Part shown: piece by piece, positions 54,778 through 64,000 of the stretch | Layout of the letters: each line of letters begins with the position of its first letter | Position numbering within the stretch: position 1 is the stretch's first letter | From: Ustulina deusta | Taxonomy: Eukaryota > Ascomycota > Sordariomycetes > Xylariales > Xylariaceae | Length of the DNA stretch: 64,000 nt | NCBI GenBank assembly: GCA_023159155.1 | Contig: JAJNNX010000040.1 | Span: forward strand, 310,001-374,000 | Reading direction: 5' to 3' | Made by a program: the position numbers and the translations under genes | The notes under the pieces: model-generated | What the model saw: only the letters and a program-made list of their open reading frames with translations | The model's database searches: none | Told to the model about the DNA's origin: nothing

Positions 54778-57293
54778 ATGGCCTCGTCAACGTCGGCAAC
54801 GACAAGGGCGCTGCTCTTCCATTTTTTCTGTCTCTTTGCCCTTGTTCTGCCAGCGGCGGCCGAAAGAAAACTCGAAACCAACTCGCTCAACGCCTGCCAG
54901 GCCAACTCGGGCTTCACGGCCAGTCTGTTCAACCTTCGATACATCCCTTCGCAGAATTCTATCGATGTCAACATCAGTGCCGTATCCACCATCCAGGCCC
55001 GCGTCAAGTTCGATGTCGCCATCTCCGCCTACGGCTACGAGTTCTATTCGCTCATCATTGACCCTTGCGAATTGGAACTGGCTGGCTTTTGTCCTATGGT
55101 CTCCGGTAACCTAGATGATCCCTTCAGCATCACGACACCTCCTAACACCGCTAATTTCGTGCCTGGGATCGCCTATACCTTTCCCGATATCGACGCCAAG
55201 GTGAGGGTTTACATCAATGCCACGAGCGGCCCTATGGCCGGCCAAAGTGTTGCTTGTCTGGAGGCGACTGTATCAAACGGCCAGACTGTTGATCTCATCG
55301 GCGTGAAATGGGCGTCCGCAATTGTCGCTGGCCTCGCTCTTGCATCGTCCGCCCTCCTCTCCGGCCTGGGACATTCAAACGCTGCATCTCACGTTGCCGC
55401 CACCGCCTTAGCTCTCACTAGCTATTTTCAATCGCAGGCTATTGTTGGCCTCGTCGGGATCCCGTTGCCTCCAGTTGTTCAATCGTGGACCCAAGACTTT
55501 CAGTGGAGTTTGGGCATAGTTAACGTCGGTTTCTGTAAGTTTTGGACACGTTGAATCAGGACCTCGCAAAGAAGTACGGCTTTTTATCCTTCCGCCATAA
55601 AGTTTATTTGGCTGGTGTTGGATAAGATGTGGTTGCTTCTCCGTAAAATACGCAACTAACATGGACGTCTATAGTACAAAATATCTTTACCTGGTATCAA
55701 CGGTCGACCGGGGGTGCAGCGGCAAGGATCATTGACACATTAAACACCGTATCCGTTGAAGTTCAGAAACGGTCGGAGCCTTTGGTTGCCCCGAGCATGA
55801 GTCTATTCAGGCGTGCGGAGGCGATTATGCCACGCGAACTGTCGAGCCAGGCTTCCAGGCTAGTGAAGCGTGGAAATGTTAAAACCGCCTATGGCTCCTA
55901 CATCGTCTATGGCATCCAACGCGTCGCCTTCCGAGCGGGTATCGAGACCACAAATCTCTTCCTCACTGGCATCATTTCTTTCTACGTCGTCATGGTTTTT
56001 GCTGCAATCATAGTTGCCCTCTTCAAAGGCACGTGTGAGCTTGCCGCGAAGGCGCGATGGATCAAGGGTGACGCATTTGTAGAATTCCGTAATGAATGGC
56101 GTAAGTGTCCAATCTAAATGGTCTCGAATTACATGGTCGGACTTGAGGTACTAACAATTGATGTTCAGTTACTGTGCTCAAAGGCATTCTCTTTCGCATC
56201 ACCCTCATCGGATATGCACCAGTGACCATCCTCTGCTTGTGGGAGTTTACTCAGCGAGACTCCGCGGCTGAAGTGGTTTTGGCCGTGTTTTTCCTTTTAT
56301 ACGTAAATACCGGCTTATTTTGGGCCTCATACAAATTGATCCGAATCGCTCACCGCTCAGTTACCCTGCATAGGAACCCTGCGTATATTCTCTTTTCGGA
56401 TCCCCAAACTCTGAATAAATGGGGTGAGTGTTGAGCCACATTTCCTTCTGTATCTTGCAACCTCTTTTAATGTCAATATTGACTGATCCCTAGGTTTCCT
56501 CTATATTCAATTCCGCGCTTCCGCGTACTACTTCATCGTACCAGTACTAGGATATACTATCCTAAAATCTTTTTTCATCGCTTTGGCCCAGAACGCCGGC
56601 ACTGTTCAAGCGATTGCGTTGCTCCTTATCGAGGCAGGTGCTCTTATAGCCGCTGCTGTCCTACGGCCGTGGATGGACAAGAAGATCAATTCCTTCAATA
56701 TCGCCATTTGCGCTGTGAACTTCATTAATGCCATATTTCTATTGATCTTCACGAAGGTGTTCGACCAACCAGACATCGTCACTGGTGTTGTAGGCGTGGT
56801 TCTCTGGATCCTGAACGCCGCCACTACCTTGATTTTGCTTCTCGTGCTAATCATCTCCACTGCCATCGTTTTCTTCACCGACAACCCTGATGGCCGATAC
56901 AAGTTCATGGGTGACGACCGAACCTCGTTTATGAAATCTCAAAGCCAGTTAGCTCCGAACGGCGAGCTCGACGCTTTAGCAATGACGGCCCGTGGCGAAA
57001 AGATGGGATATGGGTCTGGGTTGGACGACAACGAGTCGCTCAGACCACCATCATTCCACCAGACACCGCGCTCGCGTCCGCAGTCTATGAAGCGGGCTGT
57101 CCCATCGTCAATAGCAACCACCTCTACTACAAGCACTGTACAAAACGACCGTGCTCGTTATTCTGCCGATCAGCATTCTTCCTTGGCGCCTACTGGCAGT
57201 GAAATCCCACGAACCGGAAGCCCCTCCGTGCACTCTGTCTCCCGAACACAGAATGCTAGTCCTTGGCAACGAGGTGCCGGATATGACAGTTAA
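54778..57293 (+). CDS. FLC/TRP-like membrane protein (ML-like plus TRP domain)
   Basis: Four exons: 54778-55534, 55675-56100, 56169-56423 and 56494-57293, giving 745 residues. A signal peptide (ALLFHFFCLFALVLPAAA) precedes an ML-like luminal domain (about 28-150: LNACQANSGFTASLFNLRY, DPCELELAGFCP, PDIDAKVRVYIN) and then a TRP-like multi-pass region of about nine membrane segments (from KWASAIVAGLALASSALL to LLLVLIISTAIVFF). The cytoplasmic tail (about 600-745) is Ser/Thr-rich and disordered. This is the fungal FLC (flavin carrier)/Pkd2-related family, implicated in ER and plasma-membrane calcium, FAD transport and cell-wall integrity. The sequence joining exon 1 to exon 2 (NVGFLQNIFTWYQR) matches the family's conserved segment and fixes that junction. 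An antisense frame over the 5' end is a shadow. Confidence 0.92.
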
Positions 57294-58032
57294 TAAGACC
57301 CGACGTATCTGTATTTCTTGATGAGCAGCTTTTTATACATCGACACCCGGTATCTTTGAATAGCTACTGCTCCAACATGGCTCTACGCCTACTTGTATTG
57401 GTTATCAACAAGACACAAACACGATTTGGCGGTCATTATTTGTATTGCTAGCACTCAGGGTGCTTTTCAAAATGTATATTTGTGACATAACGGCCGCTTA
57501 GGACCTTTACATTGGGTGATGTTCAACGGTCGTGTATCTCCGGAGTTGCAGGCGTTGTGGGTGATGGGAAAGAGGGCTTTCTGGTTAGCATTTTCATCAT
57601 CATTCTCTAGATTATTCTTTTCCCCCAATATCATATGAAATTCAACAAGACCTTAAATTGTGAAGCTCTAGGACCATGGTTTTGCGGAAAACATTCAAGA
57701 CCTTTCTTCATCACTGACCAAATCCAAAGCCAGAATAGAATCAGCTTCGCTGCCCGAAGATCACCCTGTGGGCCATTCAGCCACTAACCTAGTGACTCAT
57801 TCGCGTAACTGGTCTGAGTATTTTCACTTATTCCTTCGTTCGACATCGCCAAGCGTAAATAGCAAAAGCTTCCAGTGAGATATCTTTCCAGGGGCTCCAT
57901 AACCCCGGAGCCAGTATGGACCGACTCCGGCATCGAGCTAACACGAATGCAATGTCAACGAAGGTCTGGACAAATGCTTCAATACGCACCTGCTAGATCA
58001 CTAACATACTTTAGAGCCATGTCATTTCTACT
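57294..58032. other. Intergenic region downstream of the FLC-like gene
   Basis: The 739-bp interval holds the FLC 3' UTR and possibly the lost 5' part of the decayed gene that follows. I see no intact feature. Confidence 0.45.
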
Positions 58033-60350
58033 TTGGACAAGGAATTACAGAGTTGCTTTTTCACCTCGATCGGCCTTGAATATTACAAAGGTACTTGGGT
58101 GTCAACACCAGAGCTCAAACCAGTAGTCTCCTATCTACCAGCAGATAGTAAATTGGCTCAATGGGCGAGACTAGGTGCAACACCAGATGAGAATGTATTA
58201 TCCCCTCGCATGCCGATATATTTAACCCCAAAGCATTAACCGGTATCAGGAACCAGTGGACAGGTTCGCGGAAATTCTTGCCCACGGATTCCGAGAAAAA
58301 AAAACGCAGCTTAGAGATAACCGAGATTCTTTTTGAGTTGAAGAATGCGTATTTCAAGCTCTTTCAGGAGAAGTCAGATGAGCTGAAAACATTAGCCGAT
58401 TTGTACGAACGCTTCCCACGATTTCTCAAGGTCGCCAACGCACCAGAATTGCCAACTAGCGAGGTACATGTTCTGGCTAGACTTCGCCGTGATGCAAGAC
58501 GCCGCCCCAGGCTTCCAAGGTGGCATCTCAAGGAAGTTCATATACCACTAGGCCGAAATGTGACGTTACAACGCACCCCGTGTAGATTTAGATATCCGCA
58601 CGCGACGCTGGTTCCTTTTGAATAGTGCCTACGCTTATTCAAAGTCGCTCTCAAAAAGGGCGACGTACTCGGGACTGAAAAAAAGCTTCCTCCACAGTTA
58701 AAGGCACATTTTGACAGAGCCATAGATGGCCTCGACTTTATATATTGTCAGACCCCTGAGAAACGCCTGAAACGCACGTATGGCGACGGAGGCGAAAATG
58801 CAGCATTTGTGCAGTATCCCTTTTTCCAATGGGGCTTTGCCGAAACCGACGGCCGAAATGGACTGGCTTGAATCTTTCGTTACCGTCGTGGAGTGGATAG
58901 CGAAGGGGTTCCCGGATATCACTAGCTCAGTGGCTTCTATTTAGTCTCTGCCTTACGTCGTAGGCTCTAGCCGACCCCCTGGATTACCAGCTCTTCGTCG
59001 AGCACGAATCTCCTCGCATTGTAGCTCACCAGGTATACGCCGATCTAAAGGAATGCAGAACTCACTCAACATCAAAGTTACCCAGCCCCCTCGCTCTTTA
59101 TATGCCCCCCTGGCCCACCCCAAAGGCAGTCGTGGTTGCTCAGTTTCTTGCACCATATTGGGATTGCAATCATGAGTTATTGCAGCTACGTTATGAATCT
59201 AAGATCTCAGAGATATGTCGGTTCCTAAAGGGCACGCCAGCACGCATAGTACCAGAGGATGGAGGGTCCATCGTTGCTGATGAAATTGCTCGGGGTGATA
59301 CCGATAATTCTCCCGAGGAAATGCTAGGAGGCTCGATGACAGAGATCTGAGAGAAAATTTTACAACCGAGCATTTCCGAACGGGATCTGGTCCCCACTGC
59401 CAACACGCTGCGACAGCTATTTAAAGAGATGTCACTGTCTGGTAACGAGACAGGTAGCGAAATTCTCGCTTATATTCTAGCTCAAGTCGAAAATTCCGCG
59501 GGCAGACGAGACGCGCAGGATGCGAGCTCGTGGAAGGAAACGGTCCAGAACTACGTTGTATCTCAACGCAGACCTATGGCGCACCGTGACTGTTGCATAC
59601 GCATATGTGGTCGACAACTCCTCAAGCCTCACCGGACTATCTCATCGATGTGTGTTCCTTGTGGCGACTTATTATGGCAAGCATCGAAGGCCCCGCAACA
59701 GAGCAGTTGACGACAGATACGCCAAACGAGGCGTCCACGCTAGGATCCTCATGGGTGCAGTCATTACCGGAGATCCCCTACGCAGACGTCATTTCCGCAC
59801 ACTCGGTCAACGCCTTCGTGCCTCTGATTCTGGTCCGCGAGTTACTCCCGATCATGTCGGACGACAATCCCGGCGGAAAACACGTGCACCCGAACATGTC
59901 CAAGGCGGCCCTGAAGATGATCACCGAGACCGAGGCCGCTGAGGCGTGGAGGTCTGCCCGCGTCGCTATGAATACCGTCGATCCGGGGTACATGAGTGCT
60001 GCGCCTGAGTTTCACGCTATGACTGGCGGTGTGATGCCTATTGGATGGGAAGACAGAGCTGGTAGAGGTCAGTAGAGGTCAATAGAGCCGTCCCCCCCCC
60101 CCCCCCTTTTTGGCTGATCACATTCCTCCCCTCTCCTTTTACCTTCCCCCGGCGCCCTCTCCTCTATACTCTAGTCACTTAATCCGCTTACCGATAAAGC
60201 GCATTACTAATATTTAATCCTGAAGTGCTCTGGCCCGTTGCCGTCGGCGAGCTGGAGAAAACCGGTGAGGAGGGCTGCCGCGCGGACTGGGGACGGTTTC
60301 TCAAGCATTACGGCGCCTCCAGGGCTAATCTCCAGCAGGGGCTGCGCTAA
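58033..60350 (+). pseudogene. Decayed multi-exon gene with SDR-like C-terminal domain
   Basis: Protein-like segments run along the plus strand but in changing frames. One is GLEYYKGTWVSTPELKPVVS to about 58240. Then come fragments in two frames at 58240-58460 (RYQEPVDRFAEILAHGFRE, then ELKNAYFKLFQEKSDELK). A long frame from about 58980 to 59600 is broken by a TGA at 59348-59350, with no GT nearby that could splice it out. The 3' part is intact: AHSVNAFVPLILVRELLP, HPNMSKAALKMITETEA and NTVDPGYMS, then a 158-nt intron (60068-60225) and LWPVAVGELEKTGEEG...HYGAS, ending with TAA. The end is the C-terminal half of an SDR-type oxidoreductase module on a larger fungal protein I cannot name. At least one stop and two or more frame changes make the full product unlikely; the 3' module alone could still be expressed. 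Confidence 0.65.
60092..60106 (+). repeat. C15 homopolymer in the last intron of the decayed gene
   Basis: Fifteen consecutive C lie between the donor (60068) and the branch region of the 158-nt intron. Confidence 0.85.
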
Positions 60351-61007
60351 GCATAGAATCAGAGCTTGCACCACCTGCGACCGTACCTGCATACTATTTA
60401 TTATTCATGAGAAGTGAACACGATTTTTTTTTTAAAAACCCCCCAAAATAGAACATTAACAAAAAATAATGTAAAAGTAAATTTTGAACAACGACACACA
60501 CACAAACACAGGACCTAGAGAAATAACTTGGCGGGCAGATCCCATACTGGGATCAATTCTAGTTAAAAAGGGTTTACAAGCCGACGATCTGTCACGTACG
60601 ACCATAGCCATCGGAAAACTCGGGATCCCGTCCGCTCTCCCATAGATAAGCCGGTATGAGCGCCAGATTAGTAGTTGGGTCGGTGACGACCAGCGAATCC
60701 CTGGTGTTGTACGTTTTTCTTTTCTTTTTCTTTGCTTTTTAGGATTCCCATATTTTGATTTATTATTTTTATTGTGACGATCACCTCGATGTTCGCTTTA
60801 GTATTATCGACGAAGTAGTTTAGGAGGGCTGCTGCTACAATTAGTAGTAGTACTGTAATCCTGGTGTTTTGACATGAAGGCGGAGCAGTCGGCAGTTAAT
60901 GACACATTAATACATTCCCTCCTGTTCAAGTTGAAATAACGTACATTCGCTATCACGGAGACGGCGTGCGGGAAGCCACTATCTAGTGCTCCCCCGCCGA
61001 TTTATAC
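60351..61007. other. Intergenic region between decayed gene and small conserved gene
   Basis: A 657-bp interval with short A and T runs and AC repeats. No gene is seen. Confidence 0.5.
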
Positions 61008-61546
61008 TCACTTCTTGCCCGGCATGCTATCTGCCTTCTCCTGCTTCTTCCTCAGCATCTCGGCCTCTTCAGCCTGGATCTGAGCGTCTTGTCTCGCGCC
61101 CTTAGATGGCTGATTGCCGTGCACGGTAGCCTGCGATCGCCGCGTCAATGGATTTATTCCGCGCTATGGACGGCCTCTCTGATGGACTACGTACGCTGTA
61201 TAGCGGATCCTTCTTATACCGTTCGTTGACTTGGTCTTGGATCTAGAAGACACCAGTTGGCTAAACAACGCGATTTCGTGAAATGCAGATTGGTGGCAAT
61301 CCTACATCTTCACCAATCATCCCATCCATGCCTTTATTCTTCTGGTCCTCTGGTTGGGATAAATTAGTGCTTAGTGTCCGGGGACACGATGCCCTCGGGG
61401 TAGTACCTGTACTTACTTCGCATGTATCCCTTTACGTTGTTGTGTAGATGGTGCTTCTGCTCCTCGCGAATGGCCCCGCGGGAGTAGTTGTGTTCGTCTC
61501 CATCCTCGTAGTGAGTGGGAATTCCTGTCACCGGATGTGATGCCAT
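61008..61546 (-). CDS. Small conserved fungal protein of unknown function
   Basis: Four short exons on the minus strand: 61546-61417, 61349-61306, 61242-61195 and 61130-61008; 114 residues. Introns of 63-67 nt have good signals (GTAAGT, GTAGGA, GTACGT; acceptors CAG, TAG, CAG). All phases agree. The product is small, charged and without signal peptide or membrane segment. It opens with HPVTGIPTHYEDGDEHNYSRGA, has KDQKNKGMDGMIGED and QVNERYKKDPLYS in the middle, then ATVHGNQPSKGARQDAQIQ, and ends in a Lys/Glu-rich helix. I have the impression that this wording recurs in other filamentous fungi but know no function. An upstream in-frame ATG (61603) would add 19 residues. It would be missed by a simple search for long frames. 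Confidence 0.72.
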
Positions 61547-61865
61547 AATAGGGTCTGTGAATACGTGAGGGCCTCGACTCCAAGCAGTGAGGTTTTGATG
61601 CATCCATCTACAAAACTTCCCGTTGGGCAGACGTTGTCGGTATTATATCTATATCACCGAAAGCTTAATGCTGTGCTTCTGAGTCATACCAATATGGTTT
61701 GAGCCGACATATCATCCAGCTGGAGAGGAGATCGTGATGTCATTATGAGACTCCAAGTGCCATGTACTGTATCGCGTACTGTCTCGCGTGCTGTACCAGA
61801 TACGTGCCCACACAAACTCTTTTCCGTAGTGGCATCTTAGCAGGACTCGGTCAGCAAATCGTGTC

Positions 61866-62976
61866 ATGAAAAGAGTCAAGATCAAAATGGCCGTTTTTAG
61901 AGCGCTCTTTGCAGTGCTTTTTGTGGGCGCTTACGTCTGTTTCATCGCGATCCGATATTGGGCGCCAATAGCCGCACCGCCCGCGTGCACAGAGCACCAC
62001 GAAGTTGGTATCGCGATACCGTCAATAGGTCTGGGGACGTGGCTCTCCGATGAGGATAAAGTCGCCCATGCCGTCGAATTTGCGCTAAATTCAGGATATA
62101 ATCATATCGACGCAGCGTTGATATACAGTTTGTCTACTCCAATCCGACAAGCTGAGTATGCCAAGCTAACTAGTCCCAGGAAATGAAAGAGAGACAGGAA
62201 AGGGGATCCGAGCAGCTAATGTGCCCCGCGACAAGCTCTGGGTAACAAGTAAGCTGTGGAATGCAGATCATCGGCCAAATGAGGCGACAGTCGCTGTCCA
62301 GAAGTCCATCAAAGACCTCGGGGTAGGATATCTGGACCTCTATCTCATCCACTGGCCGGTTGCCTTTGTTCCTGGCAAGGGTCAGAAGATAGACGAGAGC
62401 ACCACGATCGTCGATACCTGGCGAGTAATGGAGAACATTGCGCGCTCGAATCTGACGAGGAAGATCGGCATCTCGAACTTCTCCAAGCGGGATGTCGAGA
62501 CCATTATGAAAACCTGCCAGATCTGCCCGTACGCACATGAATTCGAGACTCATCCCTACCTTCAGCAGCAAGAGTTCGTCCAATATCACAAAGAAATCGG
62601 CGTCAAGGTGATTGCGTATTCCCCGCTAGCCAACACCAACCCAGTGTATAAAAACAAAAGCAAGCTGGGACCGATCTTGGAGGACCCCTTTTGGCAGAAA
62701 CTGGCTGAGAAGAAGAATGCCACCGTCGCACAGGCAATACTGGCATGGGGCCTTCAACGCGACACGGTCGTCATCCCGAAGAGCGTGCACGAGAAGTACA
62801 TCGTTGAGAACCTGGGCGCCTTGGATATCAAATTCACTGAGGGGGAGATGCAGGACATTGGCAAACAAGATAAGAAGACGAGGATGAATAATCCGGGAAG
62901 AGGGTGGGGTATCAAGCTTTTTGCTGATCTCGATGACCCGACACGGTTGGGTCATGATGGCAGCGGTGAGCTTTGA
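61866..62976 (+). CDS. Aldo-keto reductase with N-terminal membrane anchor
   Basis: Two exons, 61866-62127 and 62180-62976, with a 52-nt intron (GTTTGT, branch CTAAC, CCAG); 352 residues. The AKR barrel begins at IPSIGLGTW. The catalytic tetrad is present: Asp and Tyr in HIDAALIYR (split by the intron), Lys in WVTSKLW and His in LIHWP. GISNFSKRDVE and IPKSVHEKYIVENL (NADPH binding) complete the pattern. Before the barrel is a basic start (MKRVKIK) and a hydrophobic segment (FRALFAVLFVGAYVCFIAI), so the enzyme should be a type II membrane protein with the barrel in the lumen or outside, or a signal anchor in the ER. Most AKRs are soluble, so this is unusual. It probably reduces an aldehyde or ketone with NADPH; substrate unknown. 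Confidence 0.9.
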
Positions 62977-63924
62977 GTGCGATGTTGTTTTTAAATTGTT
63001 CCTCTTGAGTAAAGATGTGAGTTGTTCGGGTTTGGGTGACGGTGGGTATCATTGAAGTCTCTAACTAAATATGAAAAACTGCAGGTCTACTAGGTGTCTA
63101 CGAATTCAAGAGACGAGGATTTATATTACTAGGTATGCCTAAGTGCAGGACTCATCGCGATAAGGATAGGCTAAACTTTTTGCTAATATGTTGACGAAGG
63201 GTATGTATGATAATAAAGGATATATATATCTATGTGTGTGGGTGTGTGTATAGGAGATCCCTTTAATTCTTACCGAGGGGTCTACCTATAGTATGTAGTA
63301 TATATAGGTTAGAATACCATCCGTTCGTTTCATCACTACACTTTTAAATAACATAATTATTTCGATGTTAAATTCTCTTTTTGGCGAGTTGTTAGTTCGT
63401 AAAATACATGTAGGTATGTAATTCTAGAAGAGGGAGTTATGCCTGGTGAATCTCGATTTCCAGTATCCAGCAGGCCGCCAACTACCGACAGCCACTCGCC
63501 CAGATTAATCATCTAGGCTAAATATAAACTCACCATACCCGCGCTCGATATTCCAGGTTGAAGATCCGGTCTCGACTCGACACGCATATTACACCCTCTC
63601 GGCGTTGCTAAGGGCTCCAATAGAGATGTTCATACCTCCTCCAGTGAAGAGGCAGGGGGTCTTCGCGATGCAGGCGCTTGAACAGCCGGGGTCCAGCATC
63701 TGGCTATATAGCACGGTGCATCCAATTGTAATTTTTCCATACGCCGAACTGTACACACTTCTTCTCGTCGACGCTGATACACCGCTCCAAGTTAAACGAA
63801 GCCGTAATCTGTTTCTCTTTTCTCTCTCTCGGCGGACTTTTGAGAGGCTTCACCAACATCGAAACATTCGCGAAAGAAACCAACATCTCAAAAAGAACGA
63901 AGAAGTTCACCCGACGATTTAACG
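62977..63924. other. Intergenic region at the right end
   Basis: A 948-bp A/T-rich interval with a GTGTGTGGG microsatellite-like stretch near 63232. The last about 150 bp is CT-rich, as in a fungal 5' UTR ahead of the next start codon. Confidence 0.5.
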
Positions 63925-64000
63925 ATGTACACCCCTCGAACCCTTGCTGCCTTCATGGCGCTCGCGGCTGCGGCCCTCGCGACAACAGGACCATGCATCA
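63925..64000 (+). CDS. Start of a secreted protein (partial, runs off the window)
   Basis: The ATG at 63925 has a good context (AACGATG) after a CT-rich and AC-rich leader. The 25 visible codons read as a signal peptide: MYTPRTLAAF, then an Ala-rich hydrophobic core (MALAAAALA) and a likely cleavage site near ATTG. The mature product lies outside the window, so its function cannot be stated. Confidence 0.6.
   Translation, partial: MYTPRTLAAFMALAAAALATTGPCI

Noticed and set aside
54492..55022. 176-residue minus-strand frame over the start of the FLC-like gene
   Set aside because: Antisense to the signal-peptide exon and 5' UTR; lacks motifs.
1..64000. CRISPR arrays, operons or bacterial-type promoters
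   Set aside because: Spliceosomal introns and eukaryotic families throughout; no spaced direct-repeat array seen.

Overview
The window is nuclear DNA of a filamentous ascomycete (Pezizomycotina, most likely a Sordariomycete). The genes have short spliceosomal introns, mostly 50-150 nt, with GT...AG ends and CTAAC/CTGAC-type branch points. The protein families are fungal: Zn2Cys6 regulator, HET domain, PHO80-like cyclin, FLC/TRP-like protein and a PKS-NRPS-type assembly line. Genes are widely spaced and several long intervals hold nothing I can support. Exon structures below were worked out by hand from frame continuity, splice consensus and family motifs; no aligner was available.

Left part, 1-17.7 kb: the right-hand part of a secondary-metabolite cluster. 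It opens inside a large megasynthase whose visible part is condensation, adenylation, carrier and terminal reductase domains, most like the NRPS half of a fungal PKS-NRPS hybrid. Two adjacent palindromic MITE-like elements follow. Next come an SDR, a divergent alpha/beta-hydrolase of the kind found in PKS-NRPS clusters, a Zn2Cys6 regulator, a BAHD-like acyltransferase whose HxxxD motif reads HxxxG, and a DHA2-type MFS exporter. A plausible division of labour is chain assembly and reductive release as an aldehyde, cyclisation helped by the hydrolase, tailoring by SDR and acyltransferase, export by the MFS protein, and control by the regulator through TTCGG/CCGAA sites seen near two of the genes. 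The product cannot be named from this sequence.

Middle, 17.7-34 kb: a gene-poor stretch, a HET-domain protein, a secreted M28 glutamate-carboxypeptidase-like peptidase in seven exons, an FMO fused to a DUF6314-like domain (with a GC-AG intron), a tRNA-Arg(UCU) gene with a 164-nt insert at the canonical intron site, and a PHO80-like cyclin.

Right part, 34-64 kb: mostly housekeeping and secreted-enzyme genes. These are the proteasome beta1 subunit PRE3 (catalytic Thr on a 15-nt microexon), an Erv2-like sulfhydryl oxidase, a GH64 glucanase, a proteinase K-like subtilase, an MCT-family transporter (13-nt microexon) and an FLC/TRP-like membrane protein. A decayed gene with an SDR-like 3' end, a small conserved four-exon gene, a membrane-anchored aldo-keto reductase, and the first 25 codons of a secreted protein at the window edge follow.
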